Positions 1 through 6,515 of a DNA stretch of 10,353 nt are shown one piece after another. The stretch's first letter is position 1. Each line of letters opens with the position of its first letter. The notes under the pieces are model-generated. The model made no database searches. It was not told the origin of the DNA and worked only from the letters and a program-made list of their open reading frames with translations. Source of the DNA: Deltaproteobacteria bacterium. GTDB taxonomy: Bacteria; Desulfobacterota; DSM-4660; Desulfatiglandales; HGW-15. A program made the translations under genes and the position numbers. The stretch is from assembly GCA_016926135.1 (NCBI GenBank), contig JAFGPH010000198.1:1-10353 (forward strand). The letters are read 5' to 3'.

Positions 1-27
1 TATAGGGAATGCGGGCAGTGGTGTCAA
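1..27 (-). promoter_or_regulatory. Partial sigma70-type promoter directed out of the left edge
   Basis: Read on the minus strand, there is a perfect -35 box TTGACA (plus positions 22-27). It is followed by a 17-nt spacer and the start of a -10 box, TATA, at positions 1-4; the last two bases lie outside the window. The downstream gene would be on the minus strand beyond the left edge. The layout and spacer core (CCCG then TTCCC before TATA) match the promoters of the tct operon and the MBL gene in this window. The truncated -10 limits certainty. Confidence 0.5.
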
Positions 28-83
28 CGGGATCCCTTCGGGGCTTGCGAGCAACCTTCGACTGGGTATTTTAACACTACAGG

Positions 84-157
84 ATGTTATCAACCGTCTC
101 ATATTTATCCCTACGACCGTCATTCCGGCCGAAGCGAAGCGGAAAGCCGGAACCCAG
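84..157. repeat. REP-like intergenic repeat, left copy
   Basis: The core begins GTCATTCCGGC at 119 and contains perfect 7-bp arms TTCCGGC (123-129) and GCCGGAA (146-152), ending in CCCAG at 157. This is the form of the dispersed GTCATTCCGG...CCGGAAnCCAG repeats common between genes in many proteobacteria. An A/T-rich flank with CGTCTCATA (95-103) resembles, in reverse complement, the tail beside the copy at 10126-10224. It lies just past the end of tctA, so the hairpin may also help end or stabilise that transcript. A U-tract typical of an intrinsic terminator is not evident. Confidence 0.6.
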
Positions 158-207
158 TAGCTTTTCCGGATGCCCCATCCGTCGGTCATTCTTGCCGGAC
201 GGGCGGT

Positions 208-1710
208 TTATGCCTTTGCGCTCCTGCCTCGCCTCCTGTGCCCTAGCAGGGACCTGAGGATCAGGACGGCCAAGCCCACGGAAAGCATCACGGCCGTGTA
301 GGGGCGACTCAGAATGAACATCAGGTCACCCCGCGCCATGAAGAGTGACTGCCTTAGGCTGTTCTCCAACGTGGGTCCCAGGACCAAGGCGAGAATCAGG
401 GGGGCCATGTCGAACCTGAGTTTGCGCAGGATATACCCCACGAAGCCCATGCCGATCAGAATATAGATATCGAGAAAGCTGTTGTTGACGCTGTATGTCC
501 CGACAAGGCAGAGGATGAGAATCAGGCCCATGAGCAAATGTTGAGGGATGCGCAGCACGTTGGCAAAAAGCCCGACCAGAGGGAGATTCAAGACCAAGAG
601 GATCCCATTCCCCACATACATGCTGGCCACCAGGCCCCAAAAGATTTCCGGGTGCTCACCGATGAGAAGAGGACCGGGTTGAATCCCATGAATGGTGAGC
701 GCACCCAGCAGCAGTGCTATGGGAGGGGCAAAAGGGATCCCCAGCGCCAGCAGGGGAATCATGCCCGCACTCGTGGCCCCATTGTTGGCCGATTCCGGGC
801 CGGCCACTCCTTCAATGGCGCCCTTTCCGAATTCCTCCGGGTGCTTGGAGAGTTTCTTTTCCAGACCGTAGGAGGCGAAGGTGGAGAGGATGGCGGCGGG
901 ACCGGGGATAATGCCCAGGGCAAAGCCAAGGATACCGCCACGAAACATGGGCGGAATGGCCCGCAGCCATTCTTGCCGTGATGGGAACAGCTCTCTCATA
1001 TTCACCCGGATCGCCCTCCGAATGCCGGCGGTCCGTTCTGCTATGGCCAGCACTTCAGAAATTCCATAGAGTCCCATGGCCACCGGGACAAAACGAACCC
1101 CCTGGCCCAGCTCCATTTGCCCGAAGGTGAACCGGGTCACCCCCAGGATGATGTCCATCCCCACCGTGCCCAACCCCAGGCCCAGGCCGACCATCAAAAA
1201 GGATTTCAAGGCGGATCCTGCCCCGAGTTGGGACAAGAACAGAAGGCCCAGCAAGCTCAGACAAAAGAATTCCGGCGGCCCGAAGTCCAAGGCAAAATCC
1301 GCCAGGGCCGGGGCAAAAAACATCGTGGCCACCACGCCCAGGGTGCCGGCCACAAAAGATCCCACGGCCGCAACGCTCAAAGCCGCGCCCGCGCGACCCT
1401 TACAGGCCATTTGGTACCCGTCGATGGCCGTCACAACGGAGGCGGCCTCTCCGGGCACATTAACCAGGATCGTCGTTGTGGATCCGCCGTACATGGACCC
1501 ATAAAAGATGCCCGAGAGCATGATCAGGGCCGACACAGGACCCATGCTGAAGGTAGTGGGAATGAGCAGGGCCATCGCCCCGATCGGTCCGATGCCCGGG
1601 AGGATGCCTACAAGCGTGCCAATCAGCACGCCCACAAAGCAGGCCAGCAGGTTGGTTCCCGTCAGGGCCACCGCAAATCCCATGGATAGATTGCTGAGCG
1701 ATTCAAGCAA
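208..1710 (-). CDS. tctA: Tripartite tricarboxylate transporter, large membrane subunit TctA
   Basis: This is the large, roughly 12-helix permease subunit of a tripartite tricarboxylate transporter (TTT). It moves a carboxylate delivered by the periplasmic TctC protein across the inner membrane, normally coupled to an ion gradient. The N-terminal hydrophobic hairpin contains [15 protein letters not shown], followed by the family signature [16 protein letters not shown] and the AIDGYQMA motif. A second half-repeat with [12 protein letters not shown] is typical of the internally duplicated fold. I chose the TTG at 1710 (about 500 aa, the usual family length) because AAAGGG lies 6 nt upstream and the protein then begins [11 protein letters not shown], as TctA proteins usually do. 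The frame is open to a TTG at 1767, which would add 19 unlikely residues overlapping tctB. It is the last gene of the tctC-tctB-tctA operon. The substrate cannot be read from sequence. Confidence 0.95.
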   Translation of the reverse strand: MLESLSNLSMGFAVALTGTNLLACFVGVLIGTLVGILPGIGPIGAMALLIPTTFSMGPVSALIMLSGIFYGSMYGGSTTTILVNVPGEAASVVTAIDGYQMACKGRAGAALSVAAVGSFVAGTLGVVATMFFAPALADFALDFGPPEFFCLSLLGLLFLSQLGAGSALKSFLMVGLGLGLGTVGMDIILGVTRFTFGQMELGQGVRFVPVAMGLYGISEVLAIAERTAGIRRAIRVNMRELFPSRQEWLRAIPPMFRGGILGFALGIIPGPAAILSTFASYGLEKKLSKHPEEFGKGAIEGVAGPESANNGATSAGMIPLLALGIPFAPPIALLLGALTIHGIQPGPLLIGEHPEIFWGLVASMYVGNGILLVLNLPLVGLFANVLRIPQHLLMGLILILCLVGTYSVNNSFLDIYILIGMGFVGYILRKLRFDMAPLILALVLGPTLENSLRQSLFMARGDLMFILSRPYTAVMLSVGLAVLILRSLLGHRRRGRSAKA

Positions 1711-1729
1711 CGGAAACCCTTTGTTCAAA

Positions 1730-2188
1730 TCAGGAAAAGAGGGTCCCCGCGGGGAGGGGGACCCCAAGAAGATGATTGAAGAGATAGGTGGCCAGAACCA
1801 CGGTGATCAGAGAAGCGATCACAATCCTCATCCAGCCCCACGGCCCGAGAAGGCGGAAGGTGGCTGCGAGGAGGCCGGCTGCGCAGAGTGCAAAGCCGAA
1901 CGGCTTCACGAGCAGGGCGAACAGCACCAGGCTGCCGGCCAACAAGCTTACTCTTCCCGCGTCCCGCCCGGCGGGAAAGGGTTCGATCTCCTGGTGCTGG
2001 CGTTTCCTCGATTTCAAAGCCTGAACCACGAAGGACAGGCTCAAGCCGACCATCAGGATTCCGACCAGGAGAGGATAAAGTCCCGAACCCGGCTGTTCAA
2101 GGGTGCCCAGCGTGTACTGAAAAGACATCGCCAGGTAGCTCACGCTCAGAAAGAACAGGCATGAGGATGTGCCGATGAGCCATCCCAC
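1730..2188 (-). CDS. tctB: Tripartite tricarboxylate transporter, small membrane subunit TctB
   Basis: This is a 152-aa integral membrane protein with four predicted hydrophobic segments (about residues 3-22, 36-58, 80-103 and 118-142), the usual size and topology of the poorly conserved TctB subunit that partners TctA. The motif QPGSGLYPLLVGILM in the first half matches the P-G-(S)-G-x-x-P pattern common to TctB proteins. The start is a GTG at 2188, 14 bp after the tctC stop. An AGGAG ribosome site overlaps that stop codon with a rather long 11-nt gap, suggesting translational coupling to tctC. Identification rests on topology, motif and its place between tctC and tctA. Confidence 0.88.
   Translation of the reverse strand: MGWLIGTSSCLFFLSVSYLAMSFQYTLGTLEQPGSGLYPLLVGILMVGLSLSFVVQALKSRKRQHQEIEPFPAGRDAGRVSLLAGSLVLFALLVKPFGFALCAAGLLAATFRLLGPWGWMRIVIASLITVVLATYLFNHLLGVPLPAGTLFS
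1741..1764 (-). promoter_or_regulatory. Intercistronic hairpin at the tctB/tctA junction
   Basis: There is a perfect 8-bp inverted repeat, GGGTCCCC (1741-1748) and GGGGACCC (1757-1764), with an 8-nt GC-rich loop. In the mRNA it covers the last codons of tctB and lies about 30 nt before the likely TTG start of tctA. Such a hairpin could slow ribosomes, protect the upstream mRNA or help set the subunit ratio. The function is inferred; the palindrome itself is plain in the sequence. Confidence 0.45.
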
Positions 2189-2202
2189 AAGTCTACTGTC
2201 TC

Positions 2203-3174
2203 CTACTTTGCCTTCTTGATCTTCTTCACCAGCTCTGCGCTCGCCGTATGGTCTCTCAAAATGCGAGCGGTGATCTCATCGGGTCCCTGATAACGGATCA
2301 GAAAACCCCTTGCCTTGATCGGATCGTAAAAAATCGGACTCTTCATTGCCTTCCTGAAGGTGTCGTGGAGCCGGGTCTTGATATCTTTCGGCAGACCTTT
2401 AGGGCCGAAAAGCAGGTAGTAGGCCCCCATGGTCATATCATAGCCCTTTTCTTTGAATGTAGGCACGTCCGGGACAAGGGGGTTTCGCTTTTCTTCAATC
2501 ACGGCAAGGATCCGAGCCTTTCCCGCCTTGACCTGGGGAAGGATCTCGGCCAGATTCAGGCACGCGGCTCCCACATGCTTCCCCAGGAGGGCCGGAACCA
2601 CCTCGGCGCCTCCCTGGAAGGGGACAAAGGTCAAATCGATTCCCGCCAGCTTTTTCAGTTGCTCCACATTGAGGTGGAAAATGGTCCCCACACCGGCTGT
2701 TCCCACTCGAACATCACCGGGTTTCTTCCGGGCATAGTCGATGAATTCCTCTATGGTTTTCCAGGGGCTATCGCCGCCGACGGCCCAGCACTGAGGACTG
2801 TCCACGAGGTTCATGATCGGAGCATAGTCGTCCGGCTTGTCATAGGGCAATTTCGTGTTGTGCGGCATGACAGTGAGAGGCGCAGAGGCCGCAATGCCGA
2901 TCGTGTAGCCGTCCGGTTTGGCCGCCATGACCTCAGCGTTGGCAATGGTGCTGCCCGCCCCGGGTTTGTTCACCACGACAAGTCCTTTGGGGAAGTCCTT
3001 TTTGGCCGCCTCGGCAATGGCGCGGGCAGTGACATCCAGGGCGCCTCCGGCAGGAAAACCACAGATCATGGTCACCGGCTTTTCAGGGTACGCCGAAACG
3101 CTATCAACGGCGATCAGCGCCCAGGCGGTGTGAACCAGGCAAAGGGCCAAAAACAATGCGCATCTGGCTTTCAT
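2203..3174 (-). CDS. tctC: Tripartite tricarboxylate transporter substrate-binding protein TctC (Bug family)
   Basis: This is the periplasmic solute receptor of the TTT system. The 323-aa precursor starts with a signal peptide: MKAR, a hydrophobic core over residues 5-23, and a likely cleavage after SVSA (residue 28). The mature protein opens with YPEKPVTMICGFPAGGALD, the classic Bug-family start in which Asp47 belongs to the ligand loop. KPGAGSTIA, KPDGYT and FVPFQGGAEVVPALLGKHV are further family motifs. Length is normal. The ATG at 3174 has a strong GGGAGGAG ribosome site about 6 nt upstream. It is the first gene of the operon, as expected for the most abundant component. Position 46 is Leu where Thr or Ser is frequent, a small hint at ligand specificity. 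Bug proteins bind many carboxylates, so the ligand is unknown. Confidence 0.95.
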   Translation of the reverse strand: MKARCALFLALCLVHTAWALIAVDSVSAYPEKPVTMICGFPAGGALDVTARAIAEAAKKDFPKGLVVVNKPGAGSTIANAEVMAAKPDGYTIGIAASAPLTVMPHNTKLPYDKPDDYAPIMNLVDSPQCWAVGGDSPWKTIEEFIDYARKKPGDVRVGTAGVGTIFHLNVEQLKKLAGIDLTFVPFQGGAEVVPALLGKHVGAACLNLAEILPQVKAGKARILAVIEEKRNPLVPDVPTFKEKGYDMTMGAYYLLFGPKGLPKDIKTRLHDTFRKAMKSPIFYDPIKARGFLIRYQGPDEITARILRDHTASAELVKKIKKAK

Positions 3175-3354
3175 TCAAAACTCCTCCCTTTCGAAAAGTG
3201 AAAATCGACTCTGGTTGGATGGATCCGGACATTCCCCTTGCCCCGTTCCGGAAAGCGCCGCGTCAATCCGGAATCTTCCTCCGGATTTCTGGGATTGCCG
3301 ATGAGCGAAGAGGGCTCGAAAGACACAGCAGGGAATATGGGCTCACTTTCAGCG
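3175..3354 (-). promoter_or_regulatory. Long tctC leader with repeated TCCGGA palindromes
   Basis: If transcription starts just past the -10 box at 3361-3366, tctC has an untranslated leader of about 180 nt. It contains a perfect hairpin, AATCCGGA (3265-3272) and TCCGGATT (3280-3287), with a 7-nt loop. The 6-bp palindrome TCCGGA occurs four times, at 3224, 3247, 3267 and 3280. I recognise no known riboswitch. The repeats could be operator sites or RNA structure. Confidence 0.35.
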
Positions 3355-3360
3355 GGTTTG

Positions 3361-3390
3361 AATATAGGGGATCGGGACCTATGGTGTCAA
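3361..3390 (-). promoter_or_regulatory. sigma70-type promoter of the tctCBA operon
   Basis: On the minus strand there is a perfect -35 box TTGACA (plus 3385-3390), an 18-nt spacer and a -10 box TATATT (plus 3361-3366), upstream of tctC and in the correct direction. The spacer ends CCCGATCCCC, nearly the same as in the promoter of the MBL gene. It lies between the MBL stop and tctC, so the tct operon need not depend on read-through from upstream. Confidence 0.7.
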
Positions 3391-3475
3391 GGGCGACCTC
3401 ATCGCATAAGTTGAGGGGAACGGGGCTCGGCGCGCGGGGCCCTGCGAATGGCGGTGGAAAAGAGAAGCGGCTGAT

Positions 3476-4324
3476 CTAGAATTCGAAATGGTCGAGGTCG
3501 TTGGACAGCTCCACGGGCCCGGCGTAGTCCAGGCGAACGTCGGCGGCGATCTCGTCGGCCATCTCCTGCGTGGTCTGCTTGTTGAAGTGCGTGAGCAGGA
3601 GGCGCCCGACACCCGCCTTTGCCGCGATTTTTCCGGCCGTGTCGGAACAGGCAAGGGTATAACGGCCCACAGCCTTCATGTGCTTTGTGACCAGCTTTGA
3701 CGCCGGCAGGTAGCAGCATTGCAGATGCAGGTCGGCACTGTCTGCCGCTTTCAGCAGCCCTTTGCACATGACGGCGTCGCCGCTGAACGAGAACACCTTG
3801 CCTTCGGCCTCGAAGCGCCACGCGAGGCAGGTCCAGCGGCCGCGAAAATCGGGTCCAAAGGGAAGGCCGTGGCCGTGCTCTACCTCCTCGCATCGAGCGC
3901 GCCAACCATCTCCCTCTACCCGCTGCCCTCCGTGCATTTCCGTGATGTCGGCGCCGATGAAAGGCCCAAAGGCGGTCTCACCCTCCGTGCGGAACGCAAT
4001 GTCTCGGTCGTAAACGGACCTGAAGAGCGTGTCCGCGATCTGGGCCGTCCCGGGCGGCCCGTAGACCTTCAGCGGCCGGCGCCGCCCCTCGATCCAGCTC
4101 GTGATCAGGTAGTTGGCGAACTCTCCGATGTGGTCCACATGGTGGTGGGAGATGAAGAGGTGCCCGATGGCCGCTAACGGGAACTCCTTTGCACCGACGC
4201 CGTGGATCGCGCCGCGACCGACGTCGAACATCAAGGTCTGCCCAGCCGCCTCCAGAACGTGGCAGGCTGAGGCGCGCGTGGCGTCGATCCGCGGCCCGCC
4301 GGTGCCGAGGGTGTGGAGCTTCAT
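3476..4324 (-). CDS. MBL-fold metallo-hydrolase (RNase Z/arylsulfatase-like branch)
   Basis: This is a 282-aa cytoplasmic (no signal peptide) metallo-beta-lactamase-fold hydrolase. It begins KLHTLGTGGPR, typical of the RNase Z/AtsA-like branch. Metal ligands visible are H60, H62, D64 and H65 in SHHHVDHIG, then H150 in EHGHGLPFG, D183 in SGDAV and H246 in LLLTHF. That is a full set for a two-metal site. I find no clear counterpart of the extra catalytic His of true RNase Z, so an ester, sulfate-ester or lactone hydrolase is as likely as a nuclease. The ATG at 4324 has GGAGG 9 nt upstream. A further ATG at 4351 lies inside the -10 box and is rejected. Spot GC is somewhat higher than in tctC, a possible sign of transfer. 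Being beside a TTT transporter suggests a carboxylate-related substrate (inference). Confidence 0.88.
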   Translation of the reverse strand: MKLHTLGTGGPRIDATRASACHVLEAAGQTLMFDVGRGAIHGVGAKEFPLAAIGHLFISHHHVDHIGEFANYLITSWIEGRRRPLKVYGPPGTAQIADTLFRSVYDRDIAFRTEGETAFGPFIGADITEMHGGQRVEGDGWRARCEEVEHGHGLPFGPDFRGRWTCLAWRFEAEGKVFSFSGDAVMCKGLLKAADSADLHLQCCYLPASKLVTKHMKAVGRYTLACSDTAGKIAAKAGVGRLLLTHFNKQTTQEMADEIAADVRLDYAGPVELSNDLDHFEF

Positions 4325-4346
4325 ATCGGTTCGCCTCCGTAATTCG

Positions 4347-4376
4347 AGCATAGGGGATTCGGGTCAAGTGTGTCAA
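4347..4376 (-). promoter_or_regulatory. sigma70-type promoter of the MBL hydrolase gene
   Basis: The minus strand reads -35 TTGACA (plus 4371-4376), an 18-nt spacer and -10 TATGCT (plus 4347-4352). The start point would be near 4340, giving a 5' leader of about 20 nt that contains the GGAGG site. The spacer ends CCCGAATCCCC as in the tct promoter. Further upstream, GGGGCTTGCGA (4414-4424) recurs exactly at 40-50 beside the left-edge promoter. Confidence 0.7.
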
Positions 4377-4475
4377 GGCCGCCCCTCACGTCTGGAGCCA
4401 ATCGGAAGCTCTTGGGGCTTGCGACCGATCCCCGTCTGGTATAGTTGCTCCACGCGGGCCGATGGCCACAACCAA

Positions 4476-4497
4476 GTTCGAATATCGAAATTCGAAC
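4476..4497. repeat. Perfect inverted repeat between the MFS gene and the MBL gene
   Basis: GTTCGAAT (4476-4483) and ATTCGAAC (4490-4497) form 8-bp perfect arms around ATCGAA. The whole site is built from TCGAA repeats. It lies about 100 bp upstream of the MBL -35 box and about 45 bp beyond the MFS stop. It has no U-tract, so it reads more like a protein-binding operator than a terminator. No adjacent regulator gene is present in the window. Confidence 0.45.
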
Positions 4498-4543
4498 CTC
4501 CTCAGTAGCCTGCACCGATGGATGGAGGTCAAAAACCTAGGGG

Positions 4544-5830
4544 TCAGGATTCGGCTGGGGCGGGGACCGACCGTTTCATCCTGGCCAAGATCAGCGTGAG
4601 GATCAATCCGATCACGGACAATCCGGTGATTGCGTAGAAACCGTACTTGAAGGCGCCGGTATTGTCTTTGATCAACCCCAGGAGGTAGGTGACGCTAAAC
4701 CCGCCGACGTTTGCAAAGAAGTTGCTGAAGCCTGTCGAGATTCCGGCCTTGCCCGGCCCCAGGATTTCGACCGGTATCGAAAACAGGGGTCCGAAATACA
4801 TCTGCAGGAAGATCGCATTGATCGCCACGACGGCAATCAACAAAGCCAGGTTGCGAACACTCACCATGAGGGTGGCAGTGGTCCCCAGGACGATGATCGA
4901 CACCATGATCACGAGAATGGGATTCTTCAGCCGGTCGGAAATATAGCCCCCCAGGATGTTCGATGGCGCGATCAGAATGGCCTGTGCGGCCGCAATGTAC
5001 CCTGCGTAATGCACGGGGATCCCGTGCTCATTGATCAACAGGCTCGGCAACCAAAAGGAGATGCTGAGCATCGTGGCAAACCGAACGAACTGTATGGCGC
5101 CGCAGACCCACATGAACCGGTAGCGAACGAGCTGAAGGGCCTCAAAAATGCTCCCCTTCCTTCGCGGAGGCTGGGTGGGGGATTCTTTTCCGTACTTGAG
5201 CAGAATAAGCGAGCAGAGGATCCCCAGGGACGCAACACTGATGAACGCAACACGCCAGTCGGAAACAGCCACAATGAGCGGGCCGACGATGTTGAAGATG
5301 ACACTGCCTGACATCCCACCCACAAGATAAAGCCCGGTGGCGGTGGCGCGTCGGCTGGGTGGGAACCATCCGGTTAAGAGAGCCATTCCGGGCGTAAAAA
5401 GCAGTGCCCGAAAAAAGCCGGAGATGGTTTGGTTGACCAGCGCGAGCCAGTAATTGGGCACCATACCGAAGGTGAGCGTGAGGATGGTCGACCCGAGGAT
5501 ACCGATGATGAACAATCGTTTAGGACTGTACCGGTCCGACAGATACCCTGCCGGAATCTGCATCAAGGCGTAAACGAGAGTGGCCGCGGCCGCCAGGCTT
5601 CCACCCTGAGTGAAGTTCAGACCCAAGTCCTCCCGGATCAGCGGGAGAAAGAGGGCGATGCCTCCGAAAGAAACCGCCTGGAAGCTCTGGCAGAGCACGG
5701 TCAAGGAAACGGTGATCATTCGGTCGTTCTTACCCATAAGAAAGTCGCTTACCCTGTCGATGAATTCAGAAACTCGGCATTGTACATCAATGGAGAACGA
5801 ACCGGTATTCAAAGTTGCAGTTCTTTTCAT
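4544..5830 (-). CDS. Major facilitator superfamily transporter
   Basis: This is a 428-aa inner-membrane carrier with about twelve hydrophobic segments in two halves. The loop after the second helix carries MFS motif A, GYLSDRYSPKR (residues 95-105), and the second half has its echo GGYISDRLKNP. The extended charged loop near KYGKESPTQPPRRKG (about residues 214-228) is the usual central cytoplasmic loop. The general pattern resembles organic-anion carriers of the MFS, but I cannot name the substrate. The start is uncertain. The ATG at 5830 has no ribosome site and gives a 37-residue hydrophilic lead before the first helix. ATGs at 5737 and 5719 fit the usual MFS N-terminus better but also have weak sites. 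The gene ends about 220 bp before the MBL start, and the MBL gene has its own promoter. Confidence 0.9.
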   Translation of the reverse strand: MKRTATLNTGSFSIDVQCRVSEFIDRVSDFLMGKNDRMITVSLTVLCQSFQAVSFGGIALFLPLIREDLGLNFTQGGSLAAAATLVYALMQIPAGYLSDRYSPKRLFIIGILGSTILTLTFGMVPNYWLALVNQTISGFFRALLFTPGMALLTGWFPPSRRATATGLYLVGGMSGSVIFNIVGPLIVAVSDWRVAFISVASLGILCSLILLKYGKESPTQPPRRKGSIFEALQLVRYRFMWVCGAIQFVRFATMLSISFWLPSLLINEHGIPVHYAGYIAAAQAILIAPSNILGGYISDRLKNPILVIMVSIIVLGTTATLMVSVRNLALLIAVVAINAIFLQMYFGPLFSIPVEILGPGKAGISTGFSNFFANVGGFSVTYLLGLIKDNTGAFKYGFYAITGLSVIGLILTLILARMKRSVPAPAES

Positions 5831-5834
5831 TGCG

Positions 5835-5883
5835 CGAGGTCAGGCAATTGGACCTCGGGAGGGTCAATTTCCGAGCCCCTCCC
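5835..5883. repeat. Nested inverted repeats just upstream of the MFS start
   Basis: CGAGGTC (5835-5841) and GACCTCG (5851-5857) make perfect 7-bp arms with a 9-nt loop containing CAATTG. Immediately beside them GGGAGGG (5857-5863) and CCCTCCC (5877-5883) form a second 7-bp stem. The two stems meet at one base. They lie 5 nt upstream of the first ATG of the MFS gene, where an operator or translation-controlling structure would act. The role is inferred. Confidence 0.35.
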
Positions 5884-6017
5884 CGGATGGCCTAGAAACC
5901 ACCCCTATACGCCGAGCCGCATATCGATTCTTCAGCCCGCCCCGGCGCGACTGGTTTTTGTTCGTGAGGGATGGGCCACGCACCACCGACGATTGGCCTC
6001 CTTAGAATCTTTGGGCG

Positions 6018-6071
6018 CAACTTCTCTGCAAGTTGAGGGGAAGTTGGAGGTTGGAGTTTAGAAGTTGGAGG
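6018..6071. repeat. Short degenerate AAGTTGGAGG tandem repeats with a small palindrome
   Basis: GAAGTTGGAGG occurs at 6040-6050 and again at 6061-6071 (21-nt period). Degenerate versions precede it (AAGTTGAGGG at 6030) and fill the middle (TTGGAG). CAACTT (6018-6023) pairs with AAGTTG (6030-6035). It is simple repetitive intergenic DNA with no gene function that I can see. Confidence 0.5.
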
Positions 6072-6515
6072 CAAGAACGGTTTTGCCTCAAATCTCAAGC
6101 GAAGCGATCCTCAAACTTACGTTTTGGCCGGGATGTGCTGCCGAACCTGCGCTGAGGCGGATCTGCCGCCCAACCGTGTCTCATAGAGGAAGAATCTTCA
6201 ACTCTCCCCAACCCAAATCGTGGTATGATAAGATCCACTGCAGGATTGGGAAACAATCCTTGACGATTTTCGACCGGTGGGATTTCAGGCTCCTTTGAGC
6301 ATCCTGGTGGCCTTACTTCTCCTTTGATCGTGATCTGGAGATCAGGATGAAGTGCTCTGAACCCAGGATTCCTGTGAGCAGGGATGGGAAGGTGGGGATT
6401 CACAGTGCCTTTGTGATGACCATCCGGCTGCACACCCGGTTCACTCCCGCCGGTGAAACGAGTTGCGGTAGGGAAGCCCGGGACAAAAAAGACAGAACAC
6501 AAGGAGGGGGTAGAA
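6072..6515. other. Intergenic stretch without an identifiable gene
   Basis: About 440 bp lie between the tandem repeats and the nitroreductase start. A minus-strand frame is open from about 6502 to 6095, and the opposite plus frame is open on both sides of one TGA at 6296-6298, so both strands look weakly coding. Neither product matches a family I know and neither has a convincing ribosome site. A possible extended -10, TGGTATGAT, lies at 6221-6229 on the plus strand without a good -35. It may be a decayed gene or a dispersed repeat carrying the upstream signals of the nitroreductase. Confidence 0.3.

Noticed and set aside
538..2164. Several overlapping plus-strand open frames opposite tctA and tctB
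   Set aside because: The translations are rich in Arg, Pro, Gly and Gln with no domain. They are shadows of the conserved minus-strand transporter genes.
2248..3201. A 317-codon open frame on the plus strand opposite tctC
   Set aside because: It lies wholly antisense to a well-supported tctC, shows no recognisable family, signal or hydrophobic pattern, and is explained by codon bias on the other strand.
3421..3444. GC-rich imperfect stem downstream of the MBL stop as a terminator
   Set aside because: Only about six pairs including a G-U, with no U-tract on the minus-strand transcript.
6029..6071. CRISPR-like repeats at the AAGTTGGAGG tract
   Set aside because: The units are about 10 nt, degenerate and contiguous without spacers, and no cas gene is present.
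6241..6290. TTGACG near 6260 as a -35 for the nitroreductase
   Set aside because: At a 17-nt spacing the -10 would be TTTCAG, which is poor, and it lies more than 200 bp from the start codon.
6453..6515. Upstream extension of the nitroreductase to an in-frame start at 6453
   Set aside because: The strong AAGGAGGGGG immediately before 6516 and the family's usual N-terminus fix the later start; the extension is unlike any nitroreductase N-terminus.
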